The notes under the pieces were generated by a model, which was not told where the DNA came from, searched no databases, and saw only the letters and a list, made by a program, of their open reading frames with translations. The position numbers and the translations under genes are program-made. A DNA stretch of 64,000 nucleotides from Lutibacter maritimus (lineage in GTDB: Bacteria > Bacteroidota > Bacteroidia > Flavobacteriales > Flavobacteriaceae), in the NCBI RefSeq assembly GCF_900116115.1, contig NZ_FOZP01000001.1, positions 202,071 to 266,070 of the forward strand. The letters are read 5' to 3'. Below are positions 43,088 to 51,116 of the stretch, piece after piece (within the stretch, counting starts at the first letter, position 1; every line of letters starts with the position of its first letter).

Positions 43088-43413
43088 TGACAATATTAGA
43101 AGCCATACAAGCAAACCCTTTGTTTTCAATGGTAACATTGGAACATATAAACTCCAAATTAATTGGCCGCATCATTGATGGTGCGGCTAATTATACTGAA
43201 AATGATTTGCAAAGTGTGGAATTGGTTTCTGCTGATTTGTATTTAGATATTGCTCTGTTACCAGAATTTAAAGAAGGACAATTATCAATCAAATATAATG
43301 TTTCAGATTTAAAAGCAAGAGCAAAAAGTATTTACACAAAATATGATGATGCAAAACTTTCTGAAATGGGTCCTAAGATTATTAATGTTAATGTTAATGC
43401 TATAAATGCTTAA
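43087..43413 (+). CDS. head-tail connector (DUF6706-like)
   Basis: This 108-residue helical protein overlaps the capsid stop by one base. It contains ENDLQSVELVSADLYLDIALLPEFKEGQLSIKY, a pattern familiar from short connectors of Bacteroidota siphoviruses. It probably forms the adaptor ring below the portal. Confidence 0.6.
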   Translation: MTILEAIQANPLFSMVTLEHINSKLIGRIIDGAANYTENDLQSVELVSADLYLDIALLPEFKEGQLSIKYNVSDLKARAKSIYTKYDDAKLSEMGPKIINVNVNAINA

Positions 43414-43687
43414 AAGATTTCCTCATACTGGTACAATTATAATTAATAGTGAAATATCAAATGAAAATGGTATTCCTACTATTTCTAAAATTGAGTTATT
43501 AGTGAAGGGAAGATATGAGCCATCAGGACAAAGCAAAGCATTAGATTATTCAGCAAAATGGTATTGTGATAAATTGGATTTAACTCCTTATGAAGCAGAT
43601 GGTAAATCATTTAAATTTAATGGTAAACAATTTAAAATAGTGCAATTATTTAATTACCAATCACATTGCGAAATATGGCTGGAATAA
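43406..43687 (+). CDS. head-closure-type protein
   Basis: The 93-residue, beta-rich product (GTIIINSEI, LLVKGRYEPSG, GKSFKFNGKQFKIVQLF) overlaps the connector by 8 bp. Size, fold pattern and order between connector and tail-completion genes suit a head-closure (stopper) protein. Direct homology is not shown. Confidence 0.5.
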   Translation: MLKRFPHTGTIIINSEISNENGIPTISKIELLVKGRYEPSGQSKALDYSAKWYCDKLDLTPYEADGKSFKFNGKQFKIVQLFNYQSHCEIWLE

Positions 43688-44103
43688 ATGGATTAAAGGC
43701 ATTATTTAAAGGTGCTCAATTTAGAGAAGTTTTTGAACAATTTGAAGAGCAAACAAACAATAAGTTCTTAGAAATATTACAATATTTAGGTGAAAAATTT
43801 GTAAATGAGGCAAGGTCTAATGACACTTACAAAGATAGAACTGGAAATTTAAGAAGTTCAATAGGGTACATTATTTTAAAAGATGGAAAAATAATTGAAT
43901 CTAACTTTTCAGGAAAGAAGGTGGGTAAAAACAAAGGTGCTGAAATTGCAAATGAAATTAAAACTGAATATCCAGATGGATATGTTTTAATTGGAGTTGC
44001 AGGAATGAATTATGCAGCTGCTGTTGAAGCAAAAGGATTTGATGTTATTACAGGTGCAGCTCCTGAAGTTGAATTGTTAAAATCAATTTTAAGTGAAATC
44101 TAG
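43675..44103 (+). CDS. HK97 gp10-like neck/tail-completion protein
   Basis: ATG 43675 (MAGINGLKALFKG) is preferred to TTG 43666. The 142-residue product contains FVNEARSNDTYKDRTGNLRSSIGYIIL, the hallmark of the HK97-gp10-like family, plus YAAAVEAKGFDVIT. These proteins connect neck and tail tube. It overlaps the next gene by 11 bp. Confidence 0.75.
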   Translation: MAGINGLKALFKGAQFREVFEQFEEQTNNKFLEILQYLGEKFVNEARSNDTYKDRTGNLRSSIGYIILKDGKIIESNFSGKKVGKNKGAEIANEIKTEYPDGYVLIGVAGMNYAAAVEAKGFDVITGAAPEVELLKSILSEI

Positions 44104-44479
44104 TTTACAAATATTATCAGCTTTATATAAACTAATAAATGTTGATGTAGTTAATAATATTATTTCTGGTGAAGTTTTTATTGGTGATGAGCCAGATGGA
44201 AATCAGGATGAAAATATTACGTTAAACACATTAACAAATCCAAATGAATATTTGCAAAGTGGTTATGCAAATGTAAATGTTCATATAAAAGAGGTGAAGT
44301 CTGGAAGACCAAACCTTGAAAAGTTCAATGAAATAATAGCTGTTCTGATTCCTTTATTGGAGGATTCAATGAGTGATAATGTCTATTTTCAAATTGATGA
44401 TGATAAAGGCATTTTTAAAGATGTTGAAAAGGATAGTATGTATTTCTATAATTTAAAATTAAAATTTCAAACATTATAA
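44093..44479 (+). CDS. tail terminator/completion protein
   Basis: The 128-residue product starts at GTG 44093. It has the order of tail terminators (helix, then NVHIKEVKSGRPNLEKFNEIIAVLIPLLED). It lies between the gp10-like protein and major tail protein, where the terminator is normally coded. The assignment is positional. Confidence 0.55.
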   Translation: MKSSLQILSALYKLINVDVVNNIISGEVFIGDEPDGNQDENITLNTLTNPNEYLQSGYANVNVHIKEVKSGRPNLEKFNEIIAVLIPLLEDSMSDNVYFQIDDDKGIFKDVEKDSMYFYNLKLKFQTL

Positions 44480-44482
44480 AAA

Positions 44483-45007
44483 ATGGGAAAAACACAAAAT
44501 TTATTAGGTGTTGGAAAATTCGAAATGGGTGTGCCAGGTGATGGAATTATGGGTGCTGCATTAACTGAATTCTCTGAAGTAGAGGTTAATTCAATGGTTT
44601 TTGATGGACCACAAGCCAATACAGAAACAATTCCAACAGAACAAGAAGATAGTTACATCACGTTAAATTCAAATGCAACACCAGCAAAATTGGTTGTTCG
44701 TTTGTATGGAGTTGATAAAGCTGATTTTCCAATGTTAATGGGCGGAACATATACCGCAGGAACAAAAACTTGGGATGCTCCAGAGGTAGTTCCTGATATT
44801 TGGTTAAGTGTACGTTTAACAGGAAAAGAAATTAGTGGTGTTAAACAAGTATTAGAGATTCCTTATGGAAAAATTAATGCACGTGAACAAGGTAATATCA
44901 CTAAAAATGGATTGCCAGCAATAGATGTAGAAATTATTGCAAATACTCCAGTTGCAGCTAATGGCACACGATATGCACCATATAACAGAAAGGAAATAAC
45001 TGTATAA
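44483..45007 (+). CDS. major tail (tube) protein
   Basis: The 174-residue, beta-rich protein (GVGKFEMGVPGDG, DSYITLNSNATPAKLVVRLYG, GKINAREQGNITKNGLPAIDVEII) lies before the tail chaperone and tape measure and is followed by a strong terminator. This allows the high expression needed for a tube subunit. No Ig-like extension is present. Confidence 0.75.
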   Translation: MGKTQNLLGVGKFEMGVPGDGIMGAALTEFSEVEVNSMVFDGPQANTETIPTEQEDSYITLNSNATPAKLVVRLYGVDKADFPMLMGGTYTAGTKTWDAPEVVPDIWLSVRLTGKEISGVKQVLEIPYGKINAREQGNITKNGLPAIDVEIIANTPVAANGTRYAPYNRKEITV

Positions 45008-45025
45008 AACTTATATTTTTAAATT

Positions 45026-45055
45026 AAAAGGGTGTTTTTATTTACACCCTTTTTT
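45026..45055 (+). terminator. intrinsic terminator after major tail protein
   Basis: AAAAGGGTGT and ACACCCTTTT pair around a short T-rich loop and are followed by T residues. It probably lowers expression of the chaperone and tape-measure genes relative to the tube gene. Confidence 0.75.
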
Positions 45056-45060
45056 AGCTT

Positions 45061-45507
45061 ATGACTGCACAAGAAAAAATACTAGAAGCATTTTATGAAA
45101 AACCAACTGTTTTTAAAATATCAGTTTCTGACAATTCTATGCTCCCAGATGATTTAAAAGATAATAATGAAATTGAATTTGTATTAAAACCGCCTGTATT
45201 ATCTGTTTTATCAAAAGCGGGTTTAACTATGGCAAAAATACCAGATGATTTAAAGCAACCTGGATCTATTGTATCATTTGAAAAAGCTTCAAAATACATA
45301 ATTGAAATGGCTACTGCATTTTCAATTTTAGCCTATGGAAAAACAAGTGATTTTCCTAATTGGTGGGTAGATTTTTTAATTCATAATGTTACACCAAAAG
45401 AATTATTTCAATTATTTTCAGAGGCAGCATTAAAAACACAATCCAGTTTTTTTTTGAAATCTATCCAGATTGCAGAAGCAATAAATCCAATGACGTTAAA
45501 AAGTTAA
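45061..45507 (+). CDS. tail assembly chaperone, short form
   Basis: The 148-residue product (start MTAQEKILEAFYEKPTVF) occupies the slot between tube and tape-measure genes. Near its 3' end a run of nine T allows ribosomes to slip by -1. The short form ends at 45507 after SFFLKSIQIAEAI. In phages the short and long chaperones coat the tape measure while the tube grows around it. Confidence 0.75.
   Translation: MTAQEKILEAFYEKPTVFKISVSDNSMLPDDLKDNNEIEFVLKPPVLSVLSKAGLTMAKIPDDLKQPGSIVSFEKASKYIIEMATAFSILAYGKTSDFPNWWVDFLIHNVTPKELFQLFSEAALKTQSSFFLKSIQIAEAINPMTLKS
45447..45455 (+). other. slippery run for -1 programmed frameshift
   Basis: Nine consecutive T (45447-45455) are read TCC AGT TTT TTT TTG in frame 0. 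Slipping back one base gives CAG TTT TTT TTT GAA and opens the frame to 45728. The location, direction and the paired coding potential are those of siphovirus tail chaperones. A sequencing error in the T-run is the alternative. Confidence 0.7.
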
Positions 45508-45728
45508 ATGAAATAATTTTCAACCCTTATAAATTCGTTGGTTCTGTTTGTAATTATTTTCATTTATCATGGGATGAGGTTGTAAATAAAATAAGTTATC
45601 AAAATTTAATAATGTTGTCATCATCTGTTCCTAAATCAAATTCAAAAAATAAAAATGATGATAGTACTGAAAAGGAAGAATCCAATGATTTTAATGATAT
45701 AATGAAAGGAATACCATTAACTGAATAA
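45450..45728 (+). CDS. tail assembly chaperone, -1 frameshift extension
   Basis: In the -1 frame the sequence continues FEIYPDCRSNK, then FNPYKFVGSVCNYFHLSWDEVV and YQNLIMLSSSVP, ending at TAA 45726-45728. The HLSWDEV and YQNLIML pattern is typical of the second chaperone domain. The fusion would be about 222 residues. There is no ATG well placed for separate expression of this frame, which supports frameshifting. Confidence 0.7.
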   Translation, partial: FFEIYPDCRSNKSNDVKKLNEIIFNPYKFVGSVCNYFHLSWDEVVNKISYQNLIMLSSSVPKSNSKNKNDDSTEKEESNDFNDIMKGIPLTE

Positions 45729-45730
45729 TT

Positions 45731-46300
45731 ATGAAAAAAGCATTTAATACTATTTATAAAAGATTATTAAAACTGAAATTGGATGAAAATATTTTATGCT
45801 CAACCTTTTGGAGAAAGATAATTGATTTACATAATAACTATGATGAGAATGCATGTTGGAAATTGTTAACCAATAATTTTGAATGGTTAATTAATAGTGG
45901 TGTTGCATCAACATCAGATATTAAAAAATGGTTTAATGAAACGGAATTAAACTCACATAATATTTATATAACTGGAACCATTCATATTACTGATAAAAAA
46001 GCAATTGGTTTAGGTGATGCCAAAATAACTGCAGATGGACATAGTAAAGTTATTTTGTTTGATTATGCACATTGTGAAGCTTTTGACAGTAGTTTTGTAA
46101 AAGGATTTCAAAATTCAACATTTAGAGTTAAAGAATGTATTGGTGAAGCTTTTGATAAATGTAAATGTATTGCTGATTATCAAAGTAAAGTTGAAGCTTG
46201 GGGAAATGCTACTGTTGAAGCCAAAGATTATGCATTTGTAATTAAACATGAAAATGCAACTGGATTAGTTTCAAGTAGAGCTTTTAGTATAATTCAATAA
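45731..46300 (+). CDS. beta-solenoid-like protein of tail region
   Basis: This 189-residue product starts 2 bp after the frameshift stop. The second half is a run of short repeats (ITADGHSKVILFDYAHCEAFDSSFVKGFQNSTFRVKEC, VEAWGNATVEAKDYAFVI) consistent with a small beta-solenoid. Proteins of this look occur in Bacteroidota mobile regions, but the role is unknown. It is followed by a bidirectional terminator. Confidence 0.5.
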   Translation: MKKAFNTIYKRLLKLKLDENILCSTFWRKIIDLHNNYDENACWKLLTNNFEWLINSGVASTSDIKKWFNETELNSHNIYITGTIHITDKKAIGLGDAKITADGHSKVILFDYAHCEAFDSSFVKGFQNSTFRVKECIGEAFDKCKCIADYQSKVEAWGNATVEAKDYAFVIKHENATGLVSSRAFSIIQ

Positions 46301-46315
46301 ATTTACCATAACAAA

Positions 46316-46335
46316 ATCCCCCTCGAAAGGGGGAT
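46316..46335. terminator. bidirectional GC-rich hairpin terminator
   Basis: ATCCCCCT and AGGGGGAT form an 8-bp GC-rich stem with a 4-base loop. The flanking A-run on the left gives T residues for the leftward small gene at 46346. It also separates the rightward gene ending at 46300. Confidence 0.65.
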
Positions 46336-46345
46336 CGGGTCACCT

Positions 46346-46456
46346 TTAGTTAGGTGTTGAACGATAGTGCGCTGGAACCTTCACTTCTTTACCCTTGCGA
46401 GTAGTTGTATGAGGTTTCACATACACTTTCTTTTTACCCTCTCCTGTTTTCGCCAT
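46346..46456 (-). CDS. 36-residue basic protein
   Basis: A leftward ATG frame encodes a 36-residue very basic product (MAKTGEGKKKVYVKPHTTTR, then KEVKVPAHYRSTPN). Small proteins with a VxxHxRT..GKxVxVxxHYRS pattern are common in phages and their hosts. It has its own terminator (46316-46335). The opposite-strand frame at 46405-46638 is a shadow. Function is unknown. Confidence 0.6.
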   Translation of the reverse strand: MAKTGEGKKKVYVKPHTTTRKGKEVKVPAHYRSTPN

Positions 46457-46517
46457 TGTTAACAAATTTAGGAATTAAAAGAATTCACCAACATCTCGCA
46501 GTGGTGTATCTGCGAAA

Positions 46518-46556
46518 AAAGCCTTTAACTCGTCAGTTAAAGGCTTTAATTTTTTC
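46518..46556 (+). terminator. strong hairpin terminator, same stem as at 32324
   Basis: AAAGCCTTTAAC and GTTAAAGGCTTT (46518-46547) pair around TCGTCA and are followed by a T-rich run. Just upstream is a second hairpin TCGCAG/CTGCGA (46496-46515). The remaining DNA up to 46671 shows no gene. Confidence 0.6.
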
Positions 46557-46671
46557 TTTTATAATACTACAATGGCTAGTATTATGGTGTAAATATATAA
46601 AATTGAATTTAATCAGTTATATTATTTCTTTAATTTAAATTCATTATAAATAAAAATATCTAAAATTCACT

Positions 46672-47271
46672 TTATAAAATAATTGCATTTCTATATTCCC
46701 TAATTGGTGATACTGAAAATGGCACCGAAATTTTAATACCATCAACATATTTATCTTTATAAATAGTTTTAAAAGTAATATTATCAGGAATAATAAAATC
46801 AGGTAAATTTTCTATAAAATAGCTCACTTGATTATTATCAAAAATATTACAAATGTTGATTGCATTTTCATTTATTTGATGTTCTAATTTTGCTTTTATT
46901 TTAGGTTTGTCAATTACCCATTTTTCACCATTAAAATTTCCAACTTTATACCAGGTTAACTTTAAAAACTTACAACCAAAATCATAACTATTACAATTGG
47001 TTCTTTTTAATTCGCAATCACCAATATTATGAGCTTTCAATATAAATTGAAATGGATGAACTTCTTTGTTATTATAATAAGCAACGGTTCCTTTCCAATT
47101 CTGAATTATTCCAAATAATGATCTAAATGTGGCATATGCATTTACTAAATATTCATCAGGAACTCTAATTGTAATAATATCATTTTCAAAATCAGCATTT
47201 AATTCATAAGCAAATGCTAATGCATCATTAAAATATTTAGAGCTGTTTTTTTTGAATTGAAGTGTGTACAT
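46672..47271 (-). CDS. leftward protein inside tail module, unknown
   Basis: The 199-residue product is transcribed against the tail genes, between chaperone and tape measure. It has a helical start (SSKYFNDALAFAYELNADFENDIITIRVPDEYL) and a Cys-containing middle (GDCELKRTNCNSYDFGCKFLKLTWYKVGN). Separately promoted leftward genes at this place are usually cargo expressed in lysogeny. No family is recognised. Confidence 0.55.
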   Translation of the reverse strand: MYTLQFKKNSSKYFNDALAFAYELNADFENDIITIRVPDEYLVNAYATFRSLFGIIQNWKGTVAYYNNKEVHPFQFILKAHNIGDCELKRTNCNSYDFGCKFLKLTWYKVGNFNGEKWVIDKPKIKAKLEHQINENAINICNIFDNNQVSYFIENLPDFIIPDNITFKTIYKDKYVDGIKISVPFSVSPIREYRNAIIL

Positions 47272-47359
47272 AAAAAGTTAGTGCAACTACTGATTTCTAT
47301 TTCAAATATACTTTAATTCTGTTTATGCCAATAGTACTTTTATTCAAAATATTTTTTAA

Positions 47360-50300
47360 ATGGGTGCTGTTAGAGGTGAAAATAGTTTGTTTTTTGCAAC
47401 TGGTTTAGATAATTCTGGATTGAGACAAGGTGCTCTTGATGCAGTTAATATTGTACAAGGCTTAGGGTCTACTATATCTAAAATTAATCCATTTGCAGCA
47501 TTAACTGTTGGTGCTATAACTGCTATGACAATTATTGCAGATTCGGCCTATAAAATGTCAAGAGAATTTGAAACTGCAATGAAAGAAGTAGAAACAATTT
47601 CTGAGGCAACTCAAAAAAACTATGACAAAATTGCTAAGAGTGTTTTTGAACTTTCAAATATTTCTACGGATAAACCGGCACAATTAGCAAAAGCTTATTA
47701 TCAAATTGTTTCTGCTGGATATGATGGTGCAAAAGGGTTGAAATTATTAGAAGTAGCTACAAAAGCTGCAACTGGTGGAATTACAGATACAGAAACAGCT
47801 GCAGATGGTTTAACAACTATTTTAAATGCATTTAAATTAGAAGCAGAAGAAAGTGAAGCCGTTGCAGATGCAATGTTTCAAACGGTAAAACTTGGTAAAA
47901 CAACATTTAGCGAATTAGCTGCAAATATGGCAACCGTTGCTCCAATAGCAGCTGCATCAAATATTAGTTATCAAGAAATATTAGCTTCAATTGCATCTTT
48001 AACTAAACAAGGTGTTCCAACTGCACAAGCAATGACACAAATTCGTCAAGCTATTATTGGAGCAAATCAAGCGTTAGGTGATGGTTGGTCTAATGCAATG
48101 TCACTTCAGGAAGCATTTCAATTAATTTATGAAAAAGCAGATGGTAGTCAAGTTGGTGTTCAAAAATTAGTTGGTAGTGTAGAAGCTGTTTCTGCTATAC
48201 TTGGTATTGCTGGTAAAAATGCTGAAGGGGCAGCAAAAGATTTTGAAGCATTATCCAATTCAGCTGGTGAGAGTGAAAAAGCTTTTTCAAAAATGGTTGG
48301 AACTAATGAAAATCAATGGAAATTATTTAGCAATAATATTAAAGGAAGTTTAGAAGGTATTGGTGATGGTGTTTTACAATTAAGCACTGGATTGGCTAAA
48401 ATTTTGAACAAAGCATTTGAGCAATCGTCTAAATTACGAGAAGAAACGGCTCACAATGCTGCTGCTTATGAATTACTGAAAAATACACTAATAGATACTA
48501 ATACAGAATATGATAAAAAACTTGAAATTTTAAAAGAATTAAAAAAGGATTATCCAGATTATTTAGAAAGTTTAGACCTAGATAAAATAAAAAATGAAAA
48601 TTTAGAGGATACTTTAAAAGAAGTAAAAGGAACATTAGAAGAAATAAATAAACTTCATGAAAGAAGGCTTCAATTATCAGGATATGAAGAGGGTATTGAT
48701 AATTTAAATAGAAAGAAAGAAGAGCTAAATGCAATTCTTCAAAAGAATTTATCTGGATTTTATAGTGTAGTTAAAGAAGCTCAAGATTTTGCAAAATTAA
48801 ATGGAATAGAATTAAATATTTCTTTGACGGAAGATCCACATATTTTATATCAAAAAATTAGATCTGCATTTGTTACTGACAAAAATAACGGTATTTGGGA
48901 CCAACTATTTGGTGATGCAAATGATATTACCAAACGTTTATTTGAATTTGATAACGCAATTACACTTTTTAAGGATAAGTCTTTTAATGTAACTAAAGAA
49001 TTAGAAAAACAAACATCAGAACTTACAAAGCAAGAAATATTGTTGAGGGATAATGAAAAAGGATATAAGGATGTTTTAAGTGAAATAAAAAAGATAACAG
49101 AATTATCAAAATTGGATTTTTATGATAAATCTTACTCCTATTCAAAAATTAAAGAAGCTATTACTGAAAGGAGAGAAGTATTAAAAATCATCAATGACAT
49201 TAATTCAATAACCAAAGAATCATATCAAAAAAATCCAAATGCATTAGCTGAATATTTAAAATCTGAAAATGAAGAAATTAAAGCAGCTGCAGAAAAAAGA
49301 AAAGCCTATTTGACTTTTAAACCTACAGGATTAGAAAATGATGATGAATCATTTGAAAAATCATTGTCAAACAAGAAAAAACAATATGAGGCTTATCAAT
49401 TAGCATTGTTAAATAATGACAAAGAATTTGCAGAACAATTAAAAGTGCAATACAAATTAAATGAAGAGGATTACATTACTTATTTAAGAAACTTATACAA
49501 TGCTAAAGAAAAAGCGGATGATAAGGTTAAAGTTTTAGAAGCATTGGATAAAGAGGGATCTGGATTAAATGATAGAAAAGCAGTTGACAAAATAGTAACT
49601 ACGGTAGCACCAATTCAATTAAGATTTACAATAGATAACACATCAATAGCTGCAATTGAATTAAAGATTAAAAAATTATATGAAGAGTGGAACAAAGCAC
49701 AGTTTGAATCTGAAAGATTGAGTATTGCAGAAAAAATTAAATCTGAAGAAAAGAAACTTGATGAAGCTAAAAAAAGTTTAGACAAACAAGAGGATTTATA
49801 CAAGGATTTAAATAGAACTATTGCAAGTTTATCTTCAAAAGAATTAAGGTTATTAATAAACAATAAAAAGAAAGAACTTTCAGAAAAACTAAAAGATGAA
49901 AAGAAATATGCAGCTGAAATTATAAAACTTAAAGGAGAAATTGAAGATGCTGAACAAGCTTCAGCAGATAAAACTCAACAAACAATAGGGGACATAATTG
50001 GAGTTTTAAATGAAGCATCATCATTATTTAGAAAATTTGGTGATGAAGATACCGCAAAATTGCTAGATCAATTAGCTGGTATTGCCGAAGGTGTTAGCAA
50101 TATAGCTATTGGAGTAGCAACAGGAAATCCACTTGCTGTAATTCAAGGTTCATTACAAGTTTTAAATGCTGCAATTACTGTTGAAATTGAAAGTGATACT
50201 GCAAAATTTGAAAAGGAAATTGAAAGATTAACTATTGTTTTAAACAGACTTTCAAGAGATATTAATGATGCAATAGGTATTGATAAAATAGATTTGAGGT

Positions 50301-51112
50301 TGGATGCATTAAGAGAAGAATCTGAATTGTTAAAAGCTAATAAAAATGCATTAGAAGCAGAACTAGAAGCGCGGAAAAAAATAAAATTCTTAGGAATAAA
50401 TGTTGGAGATAAAGGTGCTGGTTCTGGAACTGATGCAGATAAGATTAAAGAATTTGAAGATAATATTGATGAATTAGAACATAAGTTAAAAAATTTACAA
50501 ATAGAGATTTATGAAACTTTAACCGCTACCACTTCAGAATCAATTACTGATAGTATTGTGGAGGGTTTTAAAAATGGGAAATCATCAATAGAAGATTTTG
50601 CAGGGACTTTTGAGGACCTAATGAAAGATGCTATAATTGAAAGTTTTAAACTTAAATATTTAGAGAATGCTACAAATGATTTTTTTGAACTTTTTGGAAC
50701 ATTATCAGAAAGCGATAAAATTCTTACATCAGCAGAAATAAACCTATTAAGAAGCAATTTTAATGAATTAATACAAAATTCAGCTTCTGAAATGGAAGCA
50801 TTAAATCAAATATTATCTGATGCTGGAATATCTGGAGTTGTTTTTGGAAATTCTAACAATTATCAAAATTCACTTACTAAAGCTTTAAGGCGAGAAATGA
50901 CTGAAGAAACCGCATCAGTTTTGTCAGGAATTATACGAAATGTTGCAGACGATATTAAAACAGGTTTAAACTATAGTAAAACTGCAATTGAAAATCTTCA
51001 ACTCATAAAATTATATACATCACAAACTGTAGAACAATTACAATTTGCTGTTGCAGAATTAAAAGATATTTCAAAGAATACTCGTGAACATTATTTATTG
51101 GATTTAGGATAA
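47360..51112 (+). CDS. tail tape-measure protein
   Basis: The 1250-residue protein sets tail length and helps DNA entry. The N-terminal TP901-type domain is clear: FETAMKEVETISEATQKNYDKIAKSVFELSN, AAATGGITDTETAADGLTTILNAF, GLGKTTFSELAANMATVAPIAAASNISYQEILASIASLTKQG-like sequence and FSKMVGTNENQWK. Long coiled coils follow, and a hydrophobic patch (about residues 890-945). At about 0.15 nm per residue the tail would be near 190 nm, an estimate from the usual rule. Confidence 0.92.
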   Translation: MGAVRGENSLFFATGLDNSGLRQGALDAVNIVQGLGSTISKINPFAALTVGAITAMTIIADSAYKMSREFETAMKEVETISEATQKNYDKIAKSVFELSNISTDKPAQLAKAYYQIVSAGYDGAKGLKLLEVATKAATGGITDTETAADGLTTILNAFKLEAEESEAVADAMFQTVKLGKTTFSELAANMATVAPIAAASNISYQEILASIASLTKQGVPTAQAMTQIRQAIIGANQALGDGWSNAMSLQEAFQLIYEKADGSQVGVQKLVGSVEAVSAILGIAGKNAEGAAKDFEALSNSAGESEKAFSKMVGTNENQWKLFSNNIKGSLEGIGDGVLQLSTGLAKILNKAFEQSSKLREETAHNAAAYELLKNTLIDTNTEYDKKLEILKELKKDYPDYLESLDLDKIKNENLEDTLKEVKGTLEEINKLHERRLQLSGYEEGIDNLNRKKEELNAILQKNLSGFYSVVKEAQDFAKLNGIELNISLTEDPHILYQKIRSAFVTDKNNGIWDQLFGDANDITKRLFEFDNAITLFKDKSFNVTKELEKQTSELTKQEILLRDNEKGYKDVLSEIKKITELSKLDFYDKSYSYSKIKEAITERREVLKIINDINSITKESYQKNPNALAEYLKSENEEIKAAAEKRKAYLTFKPTGLENDDESFEKSLSNKKKQYEAYQLALLNNDKEFAEQLKVQYKLNEEDYITYLRNLYNAKEKADDKVKVLEALDKEGSGLNDRKAVDKIVTTVAPIQLRFTIDNTSIAAIELKIKKLYEEWNKAQFESERLSIAEKIKSEEKKLDEAKKSLDKQEDLYKDLNRTIASLSSKELRLLINNKKKELSEKLKDEKKYAAEIIKLKGEIEDAEQASADKTQQTIGDIIGVLNEASSLFRKFGDEDTAKLLDQLAGIAEGVSNIAIGVATGNPLAVIQGSLQVLNAAITVEIESDTAKFEKEIERLTIVLNRLSRDINDAIGIDKIDLRLDALREESELLKANKNALEAELEARKKIKFLGINVGDKGAGSGTDADKIKEFEDNIDELEHKLKNLQIEIYETLTATTSESITDSIVEGFKNGKSSIEDFAGTFEDLMKDAIIESFKLKYLENATNDFFELFGTLSESDKILTSAEINLLRSNFNELIQNSASEMEALNQILSDAGISGVVFGNSNNYQNSLTKALRREMTEETASVLSGIIRNVADDIKTGLNYSKTAIENLQLIKLYTSQTVEQLQFAVAELKDISKNTREHYLLDLG

Positions 51113-51116
51113 AGAA

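Noticed and set aside
46405-46638. 77-codon rightward open frame
   Set aside because: It overlaps a convincing leftward 36-residue gene and a strong terminator, and its translation has no protein-like features.
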